The notes beneath the pieces were generated by a model that saw only the letters and a program-made list of their open reading frames with translations, was not told the DNA's origin and made no database searches. This document shows positions 26,720 through 41,034 of a DNA stretch of 64,000 nucleotides, one piece after another. Both the position numbers and the translations under genes were made by a program. The DNA is from Amorphochlora amoebiformis (taxonomy: Eukaryota > Cercozoa > Chlorarachniophyceae). Location: the NCBI GenBank assembly GCA_054601695.1, contig BAAHQB010000252.1, forward strand, positions 214,635-278,634. Reading direction: 5' to 3'. Every line of letters begins with the position of its first letter. The first letter of the stretch is position 1.

Positions 26720-28433
26720 CCGTGTAAATATGTACATTAGTGTTTGCGACTCGTGAGAGCATGTATATAGACCGTGTAAATATGTATATTAGTTTTTTCG
26801 ACCCGTGAGAGCGTGTATACAGACGGTGAAATATATATATATATATATATACATACACACATATATGCAAATATATATATATATACATATATACATATAT
26901 ATACATTGGTGTTTACGACCCGTGACCCGTGAGAGCATGTATACAGCATGTATATAGACGGTGTAAATATGTACATGGGTGTTTTACTAGGTGTAAGCGA
27001 ATGTACACAGATCGTGCAGATATGTACATGTTTACGACCCGTGAGAGCATGCATACAGCATGTATACAGACGGTGTAAGTATGTACATTGGTGTTTATCG
27101 TGAGAGCACCCAAAGGGATCTTGTAAATATGTACATTGGTGTTTACGGCCCGAAAGAGAATGTATGCAGACAGTGTAGATGTGTATATAGATGTTTACGA
27201 GGTGTAAGAACATGTATACAGACCGTGTAAACATGTGCATTGGTGTTTACGACACGTAAGCGAATGTGTACAGACCGTGTAAATATGTATATTGATGTTT
27301 ACAAGGCGTGAGAGCATGTGTGCAGACCGTGTAAATATGTACATTGATGTTTACGAGGTGTAGGCGATTGCATACAGACCTTGTAAATATGTATATTGGT
27401 GTTTATGACCCATGGGAGCACCAAAAGAGGCTGTGTAAACATGTACATTGGTGTTTACGAGGCGTAAGCGAATGTATATAGACCGTGTAAATATGTACAT
27501 TGGTGTTTACGACCCGTGAGAGCGTGTATACAGACGGTGTAAATATGCATATTGGTGTTTACGACTAGTGAGAGCATGTATACAGCATGTGTGTATACAG
27601 ACGGTGTAAATATGTACATTAATGTTTATGCCCGTAGGAACATGCATACAGACCGTAAGTATGTGTGTATTGGTGTTTATGACCCATGAGAGCACCCAAA
27701 CAGGCCGTGTAAAATATGTACATTGGTGTTTATGACCCGTAAGAACATGTATACAGACCGTGTAAATATGTACATTGATGTTTATGGCCCGTAAGAGCAT
27801 GTATACAGACCGTGTAAATATGTACACCAGTGTTTACGACTTGTGAGAGCATATGTATAGACGGTGTAAATATGTATATTGATGTTCACGACACTATTGA
27901 AGCATGTAAACAGACCGCGCAAATACACACATTGGCCCGTAAGAGCATGTATACAGACCGTGTAAATAATACATTGGTGTTTACGACCTGTGAGAGCACA
28001 AAAACAGATAATGTAAATATGTTCATTGGTGTTTACGAGGCGTAAACGAATGTACACGGACCGTGTAAATATGTACATTGGTGTTTATTGCCCGTAAGAG
28101 CATGTATAAAGACCGTGTAAACATGTACATTTGTGTTTATGAGGCGTAAGCGAATGTATACAGACCGTGTAGATATGTATATTGGTGTTTACGACCCGTG
28201 AGAGCATGTACAGCCTGTATATAGACGGCGTAAATATGTACATTGGTGTTTATGGCCCGTAAGAGCTATACAGACAGTATAAATATGTATATTGGTGTTT
28301 ATGACCCGTGAGAGCACCCAAAGAGGCCGTGTAAATATGTACATTGGTGTTTAGCCCGTGGAAGCGTGTATACAGATCGTGCAGATGTGTATATTGGTGT
28401 TTACGAGGCGTAAGAACATGTATACAGACCGTG

Positions 28434-28483
<50 letters not shown>

Positions 28484-29345
28484 TGTTTACGAGGCGTGAG
28501 AGCATGTATACAGACCGTGTAAATATGTACATTGGTGTTTACAAGGTGTAAGAGAATGTATACACCGTGTAAATATGTACATTGGTGTTTATGACCCATG
28601 AGAAGCACCCATAGAGGTTGTGTAAATATGTACATTGGTGTTTATGGCCCGTAAGAACATGTATAAAGACCGTGTAAATATGTATATTGGTGTTTACGAG
28701 GCGTGAGAGCATGCATACAGACCGTTTAAATGTGCACATTGGTGTTTCTTTACACGGCGTTAGCGAATGTATACAGACCTTGTAAATATGTACATTGGTG
28801 TTTATGGCCCGTAATACGTACATTGGTGTAACTACACGGGTGTACATGGCTTTGCGAGGAGTGATGTTTTCTTCCTGAATGTGTCTTGCTTTTGTGTAGA
28901 TAACTTCGATTCGGTGTTGCGTAATTAATAGAGGTATATGTATACATATTTACATAGTCGGTTTACAACGCTCTAATGCTCATCGTACACATATTTACAT
29001 GGTCTGTATATATTCGCTTACGACTCGTAAAACACCAATATGTACTTATCTACACGGTCTGTATTCATTTGCTTACGCCTCGTAAACACCAATGTGAATA
29101 TTTACACCATCAGTATGCATGCCCTAACAGGTCGTGTACACCAATAGACATATTTATACCGTCTGTATACATGCTCTTACGCCGTAAAACACAATTTACT
29201 CAAACACTTGTGAGCCCTTACAGGCGTGTAAAAAGACTTGAGACAGATATTCTTCGTAAAAATTTGAGACCTTTTCCCAAGCGCTAGGCTGACAATCCAT
29301 TAGGTCGGCCGAGGGGGGTCGACGGGGTGGTCGGGGAGCCTTCAT
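24048..29345 (-). CDS. Unresolved minus-strand gene, function unknown
   Basis: Candidate exons, minus strand: 29271-29345 (ATG; 25 codons, Pro/Arg-rich, ending PSAWEK), 28846-28874 (EENITPRKA), 26101-26131 ([10 protein letters not shown]), 25525-25580 ([17 protein letters not shown]), 25088-25121, and a possible terminal exon 24048-24113 (WVFRRDCHD... stop TAG). The first three join in phase; the later ones do not without an exon I have not found, so the 3' half is tentative. A further open stretch at about 24520-24610 ([17 protein letters not shown]) may belong to it. I recognise no family. Its second intron would contain the 52-bp satellite. Alternatively these are parts of two genes or a decayed gene. 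Confidence 0.35.
24290..24760 (+). repeat. Purine-rich (GA)n tracts
   Basis: Runs of GAGA and AAGA units on the plus strand at 24300-24390 and 24650-24745, and TCTC on the plus strand at 24575-24615. Low-complexity sequence. Reading frames across it (Glu/Arg or Leu/Ser rich) are not evidence of coding. Confidence 0.8.
24761..25087. other. Intronic or intergenic, no exon supported
   Basis: Holds a short non-repetitive piece (24761-24860), a TA array (24860-24905) and a CCCTAA-type array on the plus strand (25008-25087). Confidence 0.4.
25440..25690 (-). repeat. CCCTAA arrays flanking exon 25525-25580
   Basis: Plus-strand CCCTAA units at 25455-25519 and 25628-25680. If the local gene really is on the minus strand, these arrays are antisense to the usual bias. 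Confidence 0.85.
26190..28835 (+). repeat. 52-bp minisatellite, about 50 units
   Basis: Tandem units with the core GTGTAAATATGTACATTGG, then TGTTTACGACCCGTGAGAG, then a CATGTATACAGACC-type end. Spacing is 52 bp where measured (26344, 26396, 26448). Two main variants alternate irregularly, one with GACCCGTGAGAGCATG and one with GAGGCGTAAGCGAATG. TA arrays interrupt it near 26597, 26685, 26830-26905 and 28438-28480. Because 52 is not divisible by three and the minus strand lacks stops in all three unit frames, long minus-strand frames (up to 167 codons) run through it by construction. They are not taken as genes. It lies in the proposed second intron of the 24048-29345 gene. Confidence 0.95.
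28975..29245 (-). repeat. Inverted tail of the 52-bp satellite
   Basis: About five diverged units in the opposite orientation (for example TACACGGTCTGTATTC, CGCCTCGTAAACACCAATG). They are separated from the main array by ~140 bp that holds exon 28846-28874. Together the two arms could pair as a very long imperfect hairpin in RNA or single-stranded DNA. Confidence 0.9.
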
Positions 29346-29512
29346 GCCTATATGTATGTATCATGTATTGTGTTCTATATATGCACATTGTATTGTAAAT
29401 TATTTTGAATTATATATTGCATTATGTATTGTTATACATATACATCTAATATATATGTATTTATATACATATATATATATATATATATATAAGTATATAT
29501 ATATATATATAA

Positions 29513-29560
<48 letters not shown>

Positions 29561-29833
29561 TGTGAACGCCACGCTACATGAGAGACTCTACACGTATATA
29601 GACGGTAGTTCCACAAAGGTCAGACCAAGCCCGATGAGTAGACCAATAAGGTCGGAATCCATGGGTTCCGAAGGATAGGAAGGAATCGACTACCATATGA
29701 AAGCTTATATAATCATTCGTACGTTATCCATAATCATCTATACTGATTGAAGGGGTCCAAGGATAATTCACGTGATTCGAACATAATTCAAGTATTTTAA
29801 GAATAATTCAACTGTCTAACTTGAACGAGGGTC
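29346..29833. other. Intergenic stretch between two minus-strand genes
   Basis: Contains a TA array (29470-29560) and a non-repetitive 260 bp with three ATAATTCA words between 29760 and 29815. No exon is supported. Confidence 0.45.
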
Positions 29834-29923
29834 TCAGTTAAACCATGATCTACTGGTAGTATACCACCGCTGCGCTAGCAATATATATATATAAATATAC
29901 TTGAATGTGTATATATATAATAC

Positions 29924-29983
<60 letters not shown>

Positions 29984-30044
29984 ACCCATTTTCTTGAGAA
30001 CATCAGGACCAAGAGTCGTCGCTAAGGCATCTATATGTACATAC

Positions 30045-30099
<55 letters not shown>

Positions 30100-30186
30100 G
30101 TAAATTTCCCAAGCATAAGACTTATCCCAGTGTTGCACATATATTGTGTACGTATTAAGTATTATAAGGTATGTACATGTATATAT

Positions 30187-30230
<44 letters not shown>

Positions 30231-30309
30231 CTTATATATATTTATATGTATATATTGATGTATATTTATGCAATGTATCTATATATAAGTACATATAAAA
30301 CATATTAAA

Positions 30310-30370
<61 letters not shown>

Positions 30371-30431
30371 CCTTTTTTTGGAGACATATCAGATTTCTTA
30401 TGATTCTTTAAAATTCCTGATATATTATCGA

Positions 30432-30465
<34 letters not shown>

Positions 30466-30675
30466 ATATGTATATATATATATATGTACATACATATATT
30501 TACATATTTATATACATACACGCGCACGCGACATTCTTACACATACAAAAACACACAAATACACGTACATGTACACACACGATGTATACGTGCATACACA
30601 CACACGCACACACAAACACACACACAAACACACACACACATATATATGTATAAATATATATATGTATATATATAT

Positions 30676-30729
<54 letters not shown>

Positions 30730-31008
30730 CCTCCTTTTAGAGCCTTCTGCAGCGTAGATGGGTCTAGGGTTTGGTTCAGCGCTAAGAAAGGTTAGGGTCA
30801 GGGTTAGAATCAGAATATTCAGCATGCCCTAGAGCCATTGACTCTGCCACTCAGTGGGGCTGGTTAAGGTTAGGGTTAGGGTTAGGGTTGGATTTAGGGT
30901 TAGAGTTAAGGTTAGAGTTGAACCGGGGTTGGGGTTAGAATTTTCTGTGACGTCAGCCTGGGGTATATATATATATATATATTTATATGTATGCATTATA
31001 TTGTATAC

Positions 31009-31096
<88 letters not shown>

Positions 31097-31400
31097 TACT
31101 ATGTGTCACATATGTAGAAGGAGTCCTATGAGAGCGTGAGCAAGAGAATCTCTTTTTGAGGTAATATATATATACATATATATTTATAGATATGTATTTA
31201 AAGATTTTTTGTGTATGTAGAAGAGAAGAGAAGGAGAGAATTATCCGACTGTATTGATATAATTTATATACACATACACACTCTCTTTCGAACACACACA
31301 TGTATATATGTATATATATATATATATAGCTTTATATACGTGTATTAATGTATGTATATATGTGTGTACATATTATTATATATATTCCTATATATTTTTT

Positions 31401-31444
<44 letters not shown>

Positions 31445-31482
31445 TGTATTGATTATTTGCATACATTGATTATATAGATATC

Positions 31483-31517
<35 letters not shown>

Positions 31518-31614
31518 AATCTATATATATATATTTATATGTATAATTAGAATACCTTATTAAAGTCTAACAGAGAGCCCCTAGTGATCCATCCTCCTTT
31601 TCGGGTTACAGACC

Positions 31615-31654
<40 letters not shown>

Positions 31655-31696
31655 ATGTATATATGTAATACAATATATATACGTATAAATACATAG

Positions 31697-31766
<70 letters not shown>

Positions 31767-32066
31767 CATATACATATTCACACAAATAAAATAATAACTA
31801 AGATTGATTGAGGGATAGAGAATGAGAGAAAGAGAGGGGGAGAGAGAGGAACAGAGAGAGAGGAAGAGAAAGAGAGGAAGAGAAAGAGAGGGAGAGAGAG
31901 TGTGAAAGAGAGGGAGAGAGAAAGAGAGAGATAAAATATATATTCGTTGAATCAGCATACGTATCGTACATATACCAAAAAAATGCAGAATTAGAGGTAC
32001 GCAGGTATGTTTGAATTATAAATATTATAACATATATATATATATATATATGTGTATACGTATATA

Positions 32067-32113
<47 letters not shown>

Positions 32114-32206
32114 TATATATAAGTATTCCACCATACCTAAACACACAAACACACACACACACACATATATATTATATATATACATATATATATGTATATA
32201 TTATAT

Positions 32207-32237
<31 letters not shown>

Positions 32238-32281
32238 CACCCACCCACCCATATATATATGTGTATATATATATATGTATA

Positions 32282-32332
<51 letters not shown>

Positions 32333-32414
32333 GTATATTCATACCGAATCCGTTTTTTCCCAGGCGTTCTGCGTGGAGATGGTGCTATATATAAAAAATA
32401 TGTGTGTATAAACA

Positions 32415-32459
<45 letters not shown>

Positions 32460-32566
32460 ATTTATACAGATATATACGTGAACCACGTTTGCAAATACAT
32501 ATCTAACCTAATTTTATATATATATCTGAGTACACCATTTTCTAATCTAAGTATATCGTCTAACTT

Positions 32567-32627
<61 letters not shown>

Positions 32628-32630
32628 AAA

Positions 32631-32670
<40 letters not shown>

Positions 32671-32698
32671 AATATTACATATATACACATATATACAC

Positions 32699-32749
<51 letters not shown>

Positions 32750-33100
32750 GTATATATATATATATATTAAATACATGAATTTATATATATATATATTAAA
32801 TACATGAATTTATATATATATATATAATATATATATATATATACATATGTTCATAATATACATACCCACAAATATATACTCCCCATATGCCATATGTAAA
32901 TCTTCCTAAAATATATAAAATCAAACCCGCAGGATTCCGAGACAATGTTCGAGATGCAGCACGTGCCGTAGCAGGCCGCTTTTTTGCCGCTAGGTTTGAG
33001 TGTTAGGACCAGATTACTCAGCATGTCTTAGTCCGAGGACCATTGAATCTTTGAGAGTTTGGGTTAGGGTTATGCTTAGCGTTAGCAACGTATGTTATAA

Positions 33101-33138
<38 letters not shown>

Positions 33139-33200
33139 TAATAATAATAATAACAATAATAATGATAATAATAATACTAATATATATATATATATGCATG

Positions 33201-33256
<56 letters not shown>

Positions 33257-33287
33257 GGATTTAAGATTAGGAACTGTCTAATATATA

Positions 33288-33320
<33 letters not shown>

Positions 33321-33886
33321 GGTGAGGATTTAGGATTAGGAACTGTCTCGATTTGATTAGGGTAAGGATCAGATTATTCAGCATGTCTTAGTCCGAGGAC
33401 CATTGACTCCTCCACAGAGTGGGGCTTTGATTAGGGTAAGGGTTAGGGTTAGTGTTAGGTGTTACAGACCACGTCTTGATTTGGTTATAGGTTAGGGTTA
33501 GGGTTAGGAGTTAGGCAGTATGTCTCATTGGGCTAGGGTTAGGGTTAGGGTTAGGGTTAGGGTTAGGTTAGGGTTAGGGTTAGCATCAGGGTTGAAGAAT
33601 TATACCTCAATAAGGTGGGTTAGGGTTAAGATTAGATTTCGGACAGAGGTTTATGTCTCGATATAAGACAATGGTTAGAATTTGAGTTTTTGAGTCAAGG
33701 TTCGAGTTTTAGGCTTAGATTTAGGAATGAATGAGTACGTTTGATAGGTTTAGGGTTAGGGTTAGGGTTAGGGTTAGGAATGAAGGATTTATTCTCGATA
33801 AGTTTAGGGTTAGGGTTAGAGTTTGGGTTTGCCTGATGACTTAACCGAGTATGTCTTCGATTTGTACCGAGGGGTCTTCGAGACAT
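29834..33886 (-). CDS. Uncharacterised minus-strand gene, 10-exon model
   Basis: Exons in transcript order: 33833-33886 (ATG; ends at a GC donor), 32927-32989, 32536-32563, 32345-32384, 31556-31613, 31110-31151, 30924-30957, 30731-30746, 29986-30030 and 29834-29874 (stop TGA). The first five join in phase ([25 protein letters not shown], then a basic stretch PRRTPGKKR, then [14 protein letters not shown]). The last five join in phase with each other ([38 protein letters not shown], then [11 protein letters not shown]). The two halves are off by one base at 31556/31151, so an exon or edge is missing there. About 140 codons in all. No domain recognised; the second half looks like packed helices. 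On the plus strand 32927-32989 is also open ([18 protein letters not shown]), but only the minus reading joins its neighbours. Confidence 0.5.
30770..30923 (+). repeat. Degenerate TTAGGG array
   Basis: Plus-strand TTAGGG units, so CCCTAA in the sense of the minus-strand gene, ending a few bases from exon 30924-30957. One copy of the conserved element lies inside. Confidence 0.85.
30806..30860 (-). other. Conserved intronic element, copy 3
   Basis: More diverged core (ATTCAGCATGCCCTAGAGCC) but with the hairpin end CCACTCAGTGG: the stem is kept while the loop differs from copies 5 and 7. Confidence 0.8.
31800..31935 (+). repeat. Purine-rich (GA)n tract
   Basis: GAGA/AAGA low-complexity run on the plus strand, pyrimidine-rich in the sense of the surrounding minus-strand gene. 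Similar tracts on the plus strand are at 3765-4080, 36095-36265, 39945-40175 and 58320-58715. Confidence 0.9.
33005..33050 (-). other. Conserved intronic element, copy 4
   Basis: Core ACTCAGCATGTCTTAGTCC, GAGGACCATTGAAT. Ends 16 bases upstream (in transcript sense) of exon 32927-32989. Confidence 0.85.
33365..33426 (-). other. Conserved intronic element, copy 5
   Basis: Full-length copy including the CCACAGAGTGG hairpin end. In the same intron as copy 4. Confidence 0.9.
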
Positions 33887-34336
33887 ACTTACAATTAGGG
33901 TTTGAGTTAGGGTTAGCATTTGAGTTAGAATAGCTTTTGAGTTAGGGTTAGAGTTGGAGGTTTTTGTGGTAGAGTTAGGGTTAGTATATGTTTTCCCCAC
34001 CTTCTCTCTCCTGTGCTTAGGGCTGGATATATATATATATATACATATAAACATATGTATTTAGATATATAATATATACATCTAGATATATATGTATACC
34101 TTTATACATATATCTATATATATATATATATATAGATATATACTTAGATATATACTTACACATGTTTGTATATATATATATATACATAAATATATGTATA
34201 TATATATATATATTTATTTCTATATGTATTATATAATATAATACAACATCTATACGAAAACACTTACATCTATCCTATTCCGATATTTCATGACCCGTAC
34301 CCCTACCCTAACATTGACCCTAGCCATAACCCTAAC
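33887..34336. other. Intergenic stretch
   Basis: Between the TOG-gene stop and the start of the next minus-strand gene. Holds TTAGGG-like sequence to about 33990, TA arrays at 34027-34210, and a short CCCTAA-like patch near 34300. No gene seen. Confidence 0.5.
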
Positions 34337-34522
34337 CTAGAGAGTCTGGAGAGAGTCTTTGAGAGCCTCGCACTGCGGGTACTATCCGTGGATCCCCGGC
34401 TAGTACCGGGTCGGTTACTATGTATGTTATTTTATATATGTGCGTATATTTGTATGTATTTGTATTTTGCATGTATATGTACATATATATATATATATAT
34501 AGATATATAAATGTATATATAT

Positions 34523-34560
<38 letters not shown>

Positions 34561-34625
34561 TTAACTTATTTGTGTATAGAGATGTTAAGTTGCATATATA
34601 CATATAAATATATATACATATATAC

Positions 34626-34671
<46 letters not shown>

Positions 34672-34695
34672 TAAATAAAATAAAATATATATATA

Positions 34696-34744
<49 letters not shown>

Positions 34745-34753
34745 AATGTATGT

Positions 34754-34804
<51 letters not shown>

Positions 34805-35264
34805 TATATATGCCGTGTTCGGGTAGGTATATGTACATGTAAATGTAATATGTACGTATATATTCGTATGTTATTCATATATAAGTATGTGTATCTATTA
34901 TACATGTGAGTTATCGTAAATGCATTCGTATGTTTGTATAAACATGTATTCTAGTTACACAAAGAAATAGAGATTCTAACATTTTTATACACACACACAC
35001 ATATATAATATATATATATATATATGTATATATATAAATAAATAAATATATAAGTGTCTTGCAAATCATATATCTACTTGTTTTTTGATCGCGGTGCCAC
35101 GGACCGGAACCCTTCTGATAGCGATCGGCTACCTCGGGTGGGAGATTTTATACTCTAGATAATGTAAATATATATAATTATATATATATATATATACATC
35201 TATATATATATATGTATATATCTACATATCGATATATCTGGATATCTATCTTATATTATACCCA

Positions 35265-35347
<83 letters not shown>

Positions 35348-35427
35348 GGCTACCACGAGTAGGGTATTTTATACCCATATGTATTATACATTATATGTAT
35401 GTATAATATATAAATTATATATATATA

Positions 35428-35467
<40 letters not shown>

Positions 35468-36443
35468 CATCCAACTACCTCGGTTAGGAGATTTTTTACT
35501 TTATATATTACATAAATAGATTTGTACATATATACATATATACTATACACACACACACACACACACTCACACACACACACACACATATGTATGTATATGT
35601 ATATATATGTGTATATATATATACATCTGTGGATTTACATAACTGATAGTGACCAGCGACCGCGAGTAGGAGATTTTATAGCTCTCTCTTTTCACATCTT
35701 TCTCTTTTCACATTTCTCTCTCTCTCTCTCTATGTATACGAGTGTATATATATATATATATATATATATACATTACTAAGCAAGTACGATTTGTAGTACA
35801 TTCTATATTCTACATACAAAGATATAATATATATATATATATATAAATAATATATATATATATATATATAATATAATATATATATATATATATACATATA
35901 TATAGACATATAATTCAGAAAGACATACTATAGTATAACCGAGAAAGAGCCATGTACAGGCGATTTGATTGTCTGAAGAGCCTACAGCAAACGCCAAACA
36001 TGCAAAAATGTTAAAAATACGTTAACAAAGATTTTCTGAGGGCATACATCAACCACCACATGGAAAAGCCTTACAAGGCATAAAAATACACGAAGAGAGG
36101 GAGAAAGAGACAAAATTGTTTGGGAGACCGAGAAAGAGAGGGAGAGAAAGAATGGGATATCACATGAGTGAGCGAGAAGAGAGAGAGAGAGAGAAGGAGA
36201 GAGAGAGAGAATGAGAAAGAAACAGGGAAGACCTATCTCGAGAGAGAGGGAGGGAGAGATACTATGAGCAAGTTAGACGAATGTATATGTATGTATATGT
36301 ATTTGTATATATGTATTTACATATATATATATATATATATATATTTATTATGTAAAAATATATAATACATACATATTCATGTGTGTACATATAGATAGGT
36401 AGAAATAAACACACAGAATAGCTTGACAAGAGGATTGAGAAGC

Positions 36444-36490
<47 letters not shown>

Positions 36491-36535
36491 CACGCACACA
36501 CACATATGAAAATATATATTATATACATACATGCG

Positions 36536-36594
<59 letters not shown>

Positions 36595-36797
36595 AGGTAG
36601 GGAAAAACACGCAGAATAGTTAGATACCGAGGAGCGAGACAGCCATGATTTCGACGTACCAGTACTACTGGTACTTGATCGGGGAGAGGACTATATATAT
36701 ATCCATATATATATATATATATATGTATATGCTTATGCTGATGCTGGATGGAAGAGAGGATTAGGTATGTAATGCATGTATGTATTGTATATATATA

Positions 36798-36887
<90 letters not shown>

Positions 36888-36972
36888 TGACGTTAGTAGG
36901 TTATAGAAAGGACTGAAAGCGTATGTATATGATGATACATCACAATTTGTACACACACATATATAAATATAG

Positions 36973-37047
<75 letters not shown>

Positions 37048-37086
37048 GTAGTCATTGACACAAACACATGTAAATATAGGTACATA

Positions 37087-37148
<62 letters not shown>

Positions 37149-37342
37149 TATGCACCAGCTTTCGGGCAGAAGCGTTTTTGGAAATAGGAGGCCTACGTAT
37201 TATATATTAATATATACATATACGTACACATATGCATGTTTAAGTACATATATGTGTATTTATATATACGATACATACAAAATATATATATATATATATA
37301 TATTGTTATATAATATATCATATATATATATACATACATACA

Positions 37343-37382
<40 letters not shown>

Positions 37383-37467
37383 GTACATTCGTACAAACAC
37401 AAATTTAAAAGAAGAGGGTTACCTATATTGTATACGATTGCATATATATATATGTATGTAAATATAT

Positions 37468-37544
<77 letters not shown>

Positions 37545-37560
37545 GTATATTTATACATAT

Positions 37561-37597
<37 letters not shown>

Positions 37598-37677
37598 TAA
37601 TATAAAATATTTATGATATATACATATATACATATATTTATCATACATGTACATAGGTATCTCTATGAAACTATATT

Positions 37678-37709
<32 letters not shown>

Positions 37710-37829
37710 CAAATATAACCTGCTCTTATGCGGCCTTGGAGTATCAATTTTGCCTCTTTTTGACAGATTTGATGTGATATTCTAAGCATACATGTATCGA
37801 TACATATACACACCCATACATGCATACCC

Positions 37830-37885
<56 letters not shown>

Positions 37886-37907
37886 AACAGATACATATAC
37901 AGATATG

Positions 37908-37947
<40 letters not shown>

Positions 37948-38249
37948 TTCTATGTATTATCTAAATTTTAATACCTTCGCCTTCTTTCGCGCCTCAGGAC
38001 ACAGCTAGGGTTGGGATTAGAGATTTAGGGTTCTTGTTAGCACACATCTCGGGTTAGGGTTAAATGTTTAGGCAGTCATAACACATCATATGTATATGTT
38101 ATGTATTATAGTACGCACACATAGAATAGGAAAATACACATTTACACACACGCACATTATATATATGTATGTATATTATATATATATATATATATATATA
38201 TGTATTGTACATATATTCAAAGCTCTGCTTAGACAAATGCTGGGGTTTC

Positions 38250-38299
<50 letters not shown>

Positions 38300-38544
38300 T
38301 ATCAGACTGGTACAGAAACAAGAGTGGTACATACTATATACGAAAATCTATATAAATATATCTATATACCTACATTATACAACCATACGTATACATAAGA
38401 GAAAGCATATATACATTTCTATATAAATATACCTATGTATATATGTATATGTGTGTACATATATTGGATATATATATATATATATTAGATATATTGTATA
38501 CATATATATATATATATATATATGTGTGTATATATATATATGTG

Positions 38545-38588
<44 letters not shown>

Positions 38589-38691
38589 TATATTAGTATA
38601 TATAATCACCTTGAAGTAGTTTCTCACAAACTCATCGTGCTTCTCAATCGTACTAAGTATTATATTATACTATATTATATAATATGCATAC

Positions 38692-38777
<86 letters not shown>

Positions 38778-39126
38778 TTACTTACACGATTATTTAACAC
38801 GATTATTTAACACTGGACTGGACTATTAGAGGGCTATCCAAGGGTTCTAGGGGATATATTGGTCTTTATGACTTTTAAAATTACTGATTATATTTAGATT
38901 GGAGGGTTAGGGTTAGGGTTAAGAGTTAGGGTTAGGGTTAGGGTTAGGGTTATTACGAGTGGGCACGAAGAGAGCAGGCAAGAAGTCGTTCTCTGAGGGT
39001 ACAAATGACAATGAATATACTTTCTTTTATATTTCAAAATTACACATTTGTGTATATATATATATATATATATATGTAAATGCAGACACATATGTACCAT
39101 ATATTATACAATATATATATATATAG

Positions 39127-39158
<32 letters not shown>

Positions 39159-39196
39159 ATACACCTGTGTATTTGTATTACATTGTATACATATAC

Positions 39197-39249
<53 letters not shown>

Positions 39250-39625
39250 ACGTTCCGATGTGGATATCCATCTTCCTCGTGATCGCTTTAGCATGCATTC
39301 TTACCTTTAATGTGTATTGTAATACACATAATATTTATATATTATATGTATATAACGTATGTATACTTATGTATGTATTTTGATATATATATATATATAT
39401 GTATTTATATGTATATATGTGTATACGTATAAATGTATATATATATATATATGTGTATATATATATATATATATTATACCAATATGTACATATCTTTACA
39501 TCTACAAGTAGAAATACATATCTTAGTATAAGCACATATTTAAATTTATATTGCATTATATTATACATCACATATACATGTACATACATATAATATATTC
39601 ATAATTATATATATATATGTATGTA

Positions 39626-39668
<43 letters not shown>

Positions 39669-40017
39669 AAATAAATATACATATAAATAAGCATAATACC
39701 CCGGGAGATCCGTCAGTCAGGAAGGTAGACACCAAGGGAACTGTGTATATATAATATATGTATATATATATATATATATATATAATATATCTTACTAACA
39801 TTACTTATATGTTTTCTACACACAAGTGAGAAAGACAAGAAAATTTGATAAAAATCACCCACTCGCAATGAGAGCAAGTTAGTGCAGGACGGTGAGCTAA
39901 CAACTCACTCTGTGAGGGAGTCGAACAATGTTACACACACACACACACAGAAAGAGAGAGAGAGAAAGAGAGAGAGAGATGAGAGAAAGAGAAAGAGAGA
40001 GAAAGAGAGAGAGGGAG

Positions 40018-40051
<34 letters not shown>

Positions 40052-40543
40052 AAGAGAGAGGGAAGAGAGCGAAAGAGAGAGAGAGAGAGAGAGAGACATA
40101 AAAAAGAGAATAGAGTGAGAGTGACGGCATCCCCACATCTACACACACACAGAGAGAAAGAGAGAGTGCAATAGAGAGGAGCTAGATATTACTTAATGTA
40201 ATAGTATCCTTAATACTGAAAGGCCAGCCCTCACCCTCTCCCTTCTCTCTGGTGGGTTAGGGTTAAAGTTCGGGTAAGGGTGAGAGTTTGGGTTAGGGTG
40301 AGAGTTAGGGTTAAAGGGTAAGAGTTAGGGTTAGGGTTAGAGTTAGGGTTAGGTTTAAAGGTTAGGGTTAGCCTTGGCCCTGGCAATGAGGGTTAAGGTT
40401 AGGGTTGGGGTTGTGGTTGGTTTGGAATTACTCTGTGAGATTATTGACAGCGCGGGATATACACCCTGCGACTGTAGATTTGTATGCAGCGCCTGTAAAG
40501 ATATGTATAGAATGTATATCTATATATATAATACAATACATAC

Positions 40544-40578
<35 letters not shown>

Positions 40579-40804
40579 TATAAATATATCTAAATCACAC
40601 GATTATCTATATATATATATATGTATATATATGTATATATATTTATAAATACATGTATATTTAGCACATGACTATGTATACCTTTAGATAGCGCGTTAGA
40701 GTGTCTGACAAACAGTAGGGCTACCCGACGGCCTTGAGGATTAGCGCTAGCTTACAAATTGGAACAGGGCATCTTTCGCAATAAGCATGAGCATAGATAT
40801 ATAA

Positions 40805-40848
<44 letters not shown>

Positions 40849-40914
40849 ATGTATGTATCCTATTCTGTTACTTGAAACTTGATCGATCGCGGCTTCGATG
40901 GCTTTAAGGCTCTG

Positions 40915-40958
<44 letters not shown>

Positions 40959-40984
40959 TATAATATCATATATATACACACATA

Positions 40985-41034
<50 letters not shown>

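Larger units (their letters stand above)
33000..33990 (+). repeat. Degenerate TTAGGG array
   Basis: TTAGGG units on the plus strand with the purest run at 33534-33590, broken by an AAT tract (33106-33180) and a TA array (33181-33250). It carries two copies of the conserved intronic element and surrounds the proposed first exon 33833-33886. A 40-base piece (GGTGAGGATTTAGGATTAGG near 33320) also occurs near 33253. Confidence 0.85.

Noticed and set aside
26190-28847. Long minus-strand frames (up to 167 codons) in the 52-bp satellite as a repeat protein
   Set aside because: The repeat is free of stops in all three minus-strand frames, so openness is automatic. The frames start and stop at unit variants and TA interruptions, and no splice or promoter logic supports them.
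26190-29245. CRISPR array
   Set aside because: The units are contiguous diverged repeats with no unique spacers, in an intron-rich eukaryotic genome.
29834-29880. tRNA gene or tRNA-derived SINE on the minus strand (A-box-like TAGCGCAGCGG, GTTCAAG further on)
   Set aside because: The acceptor and T stems do not pair, and the same bases read as an in-phase terminal exon with stop for the neighbouring minus-strand gene.
32927-32989. Plus-strand exon [18 protein letters not shown]
   Set aside because: It is open with an acceptor, but no neighbouring plus-strand exon joins it. The minus reading joins both neighbours in phase.
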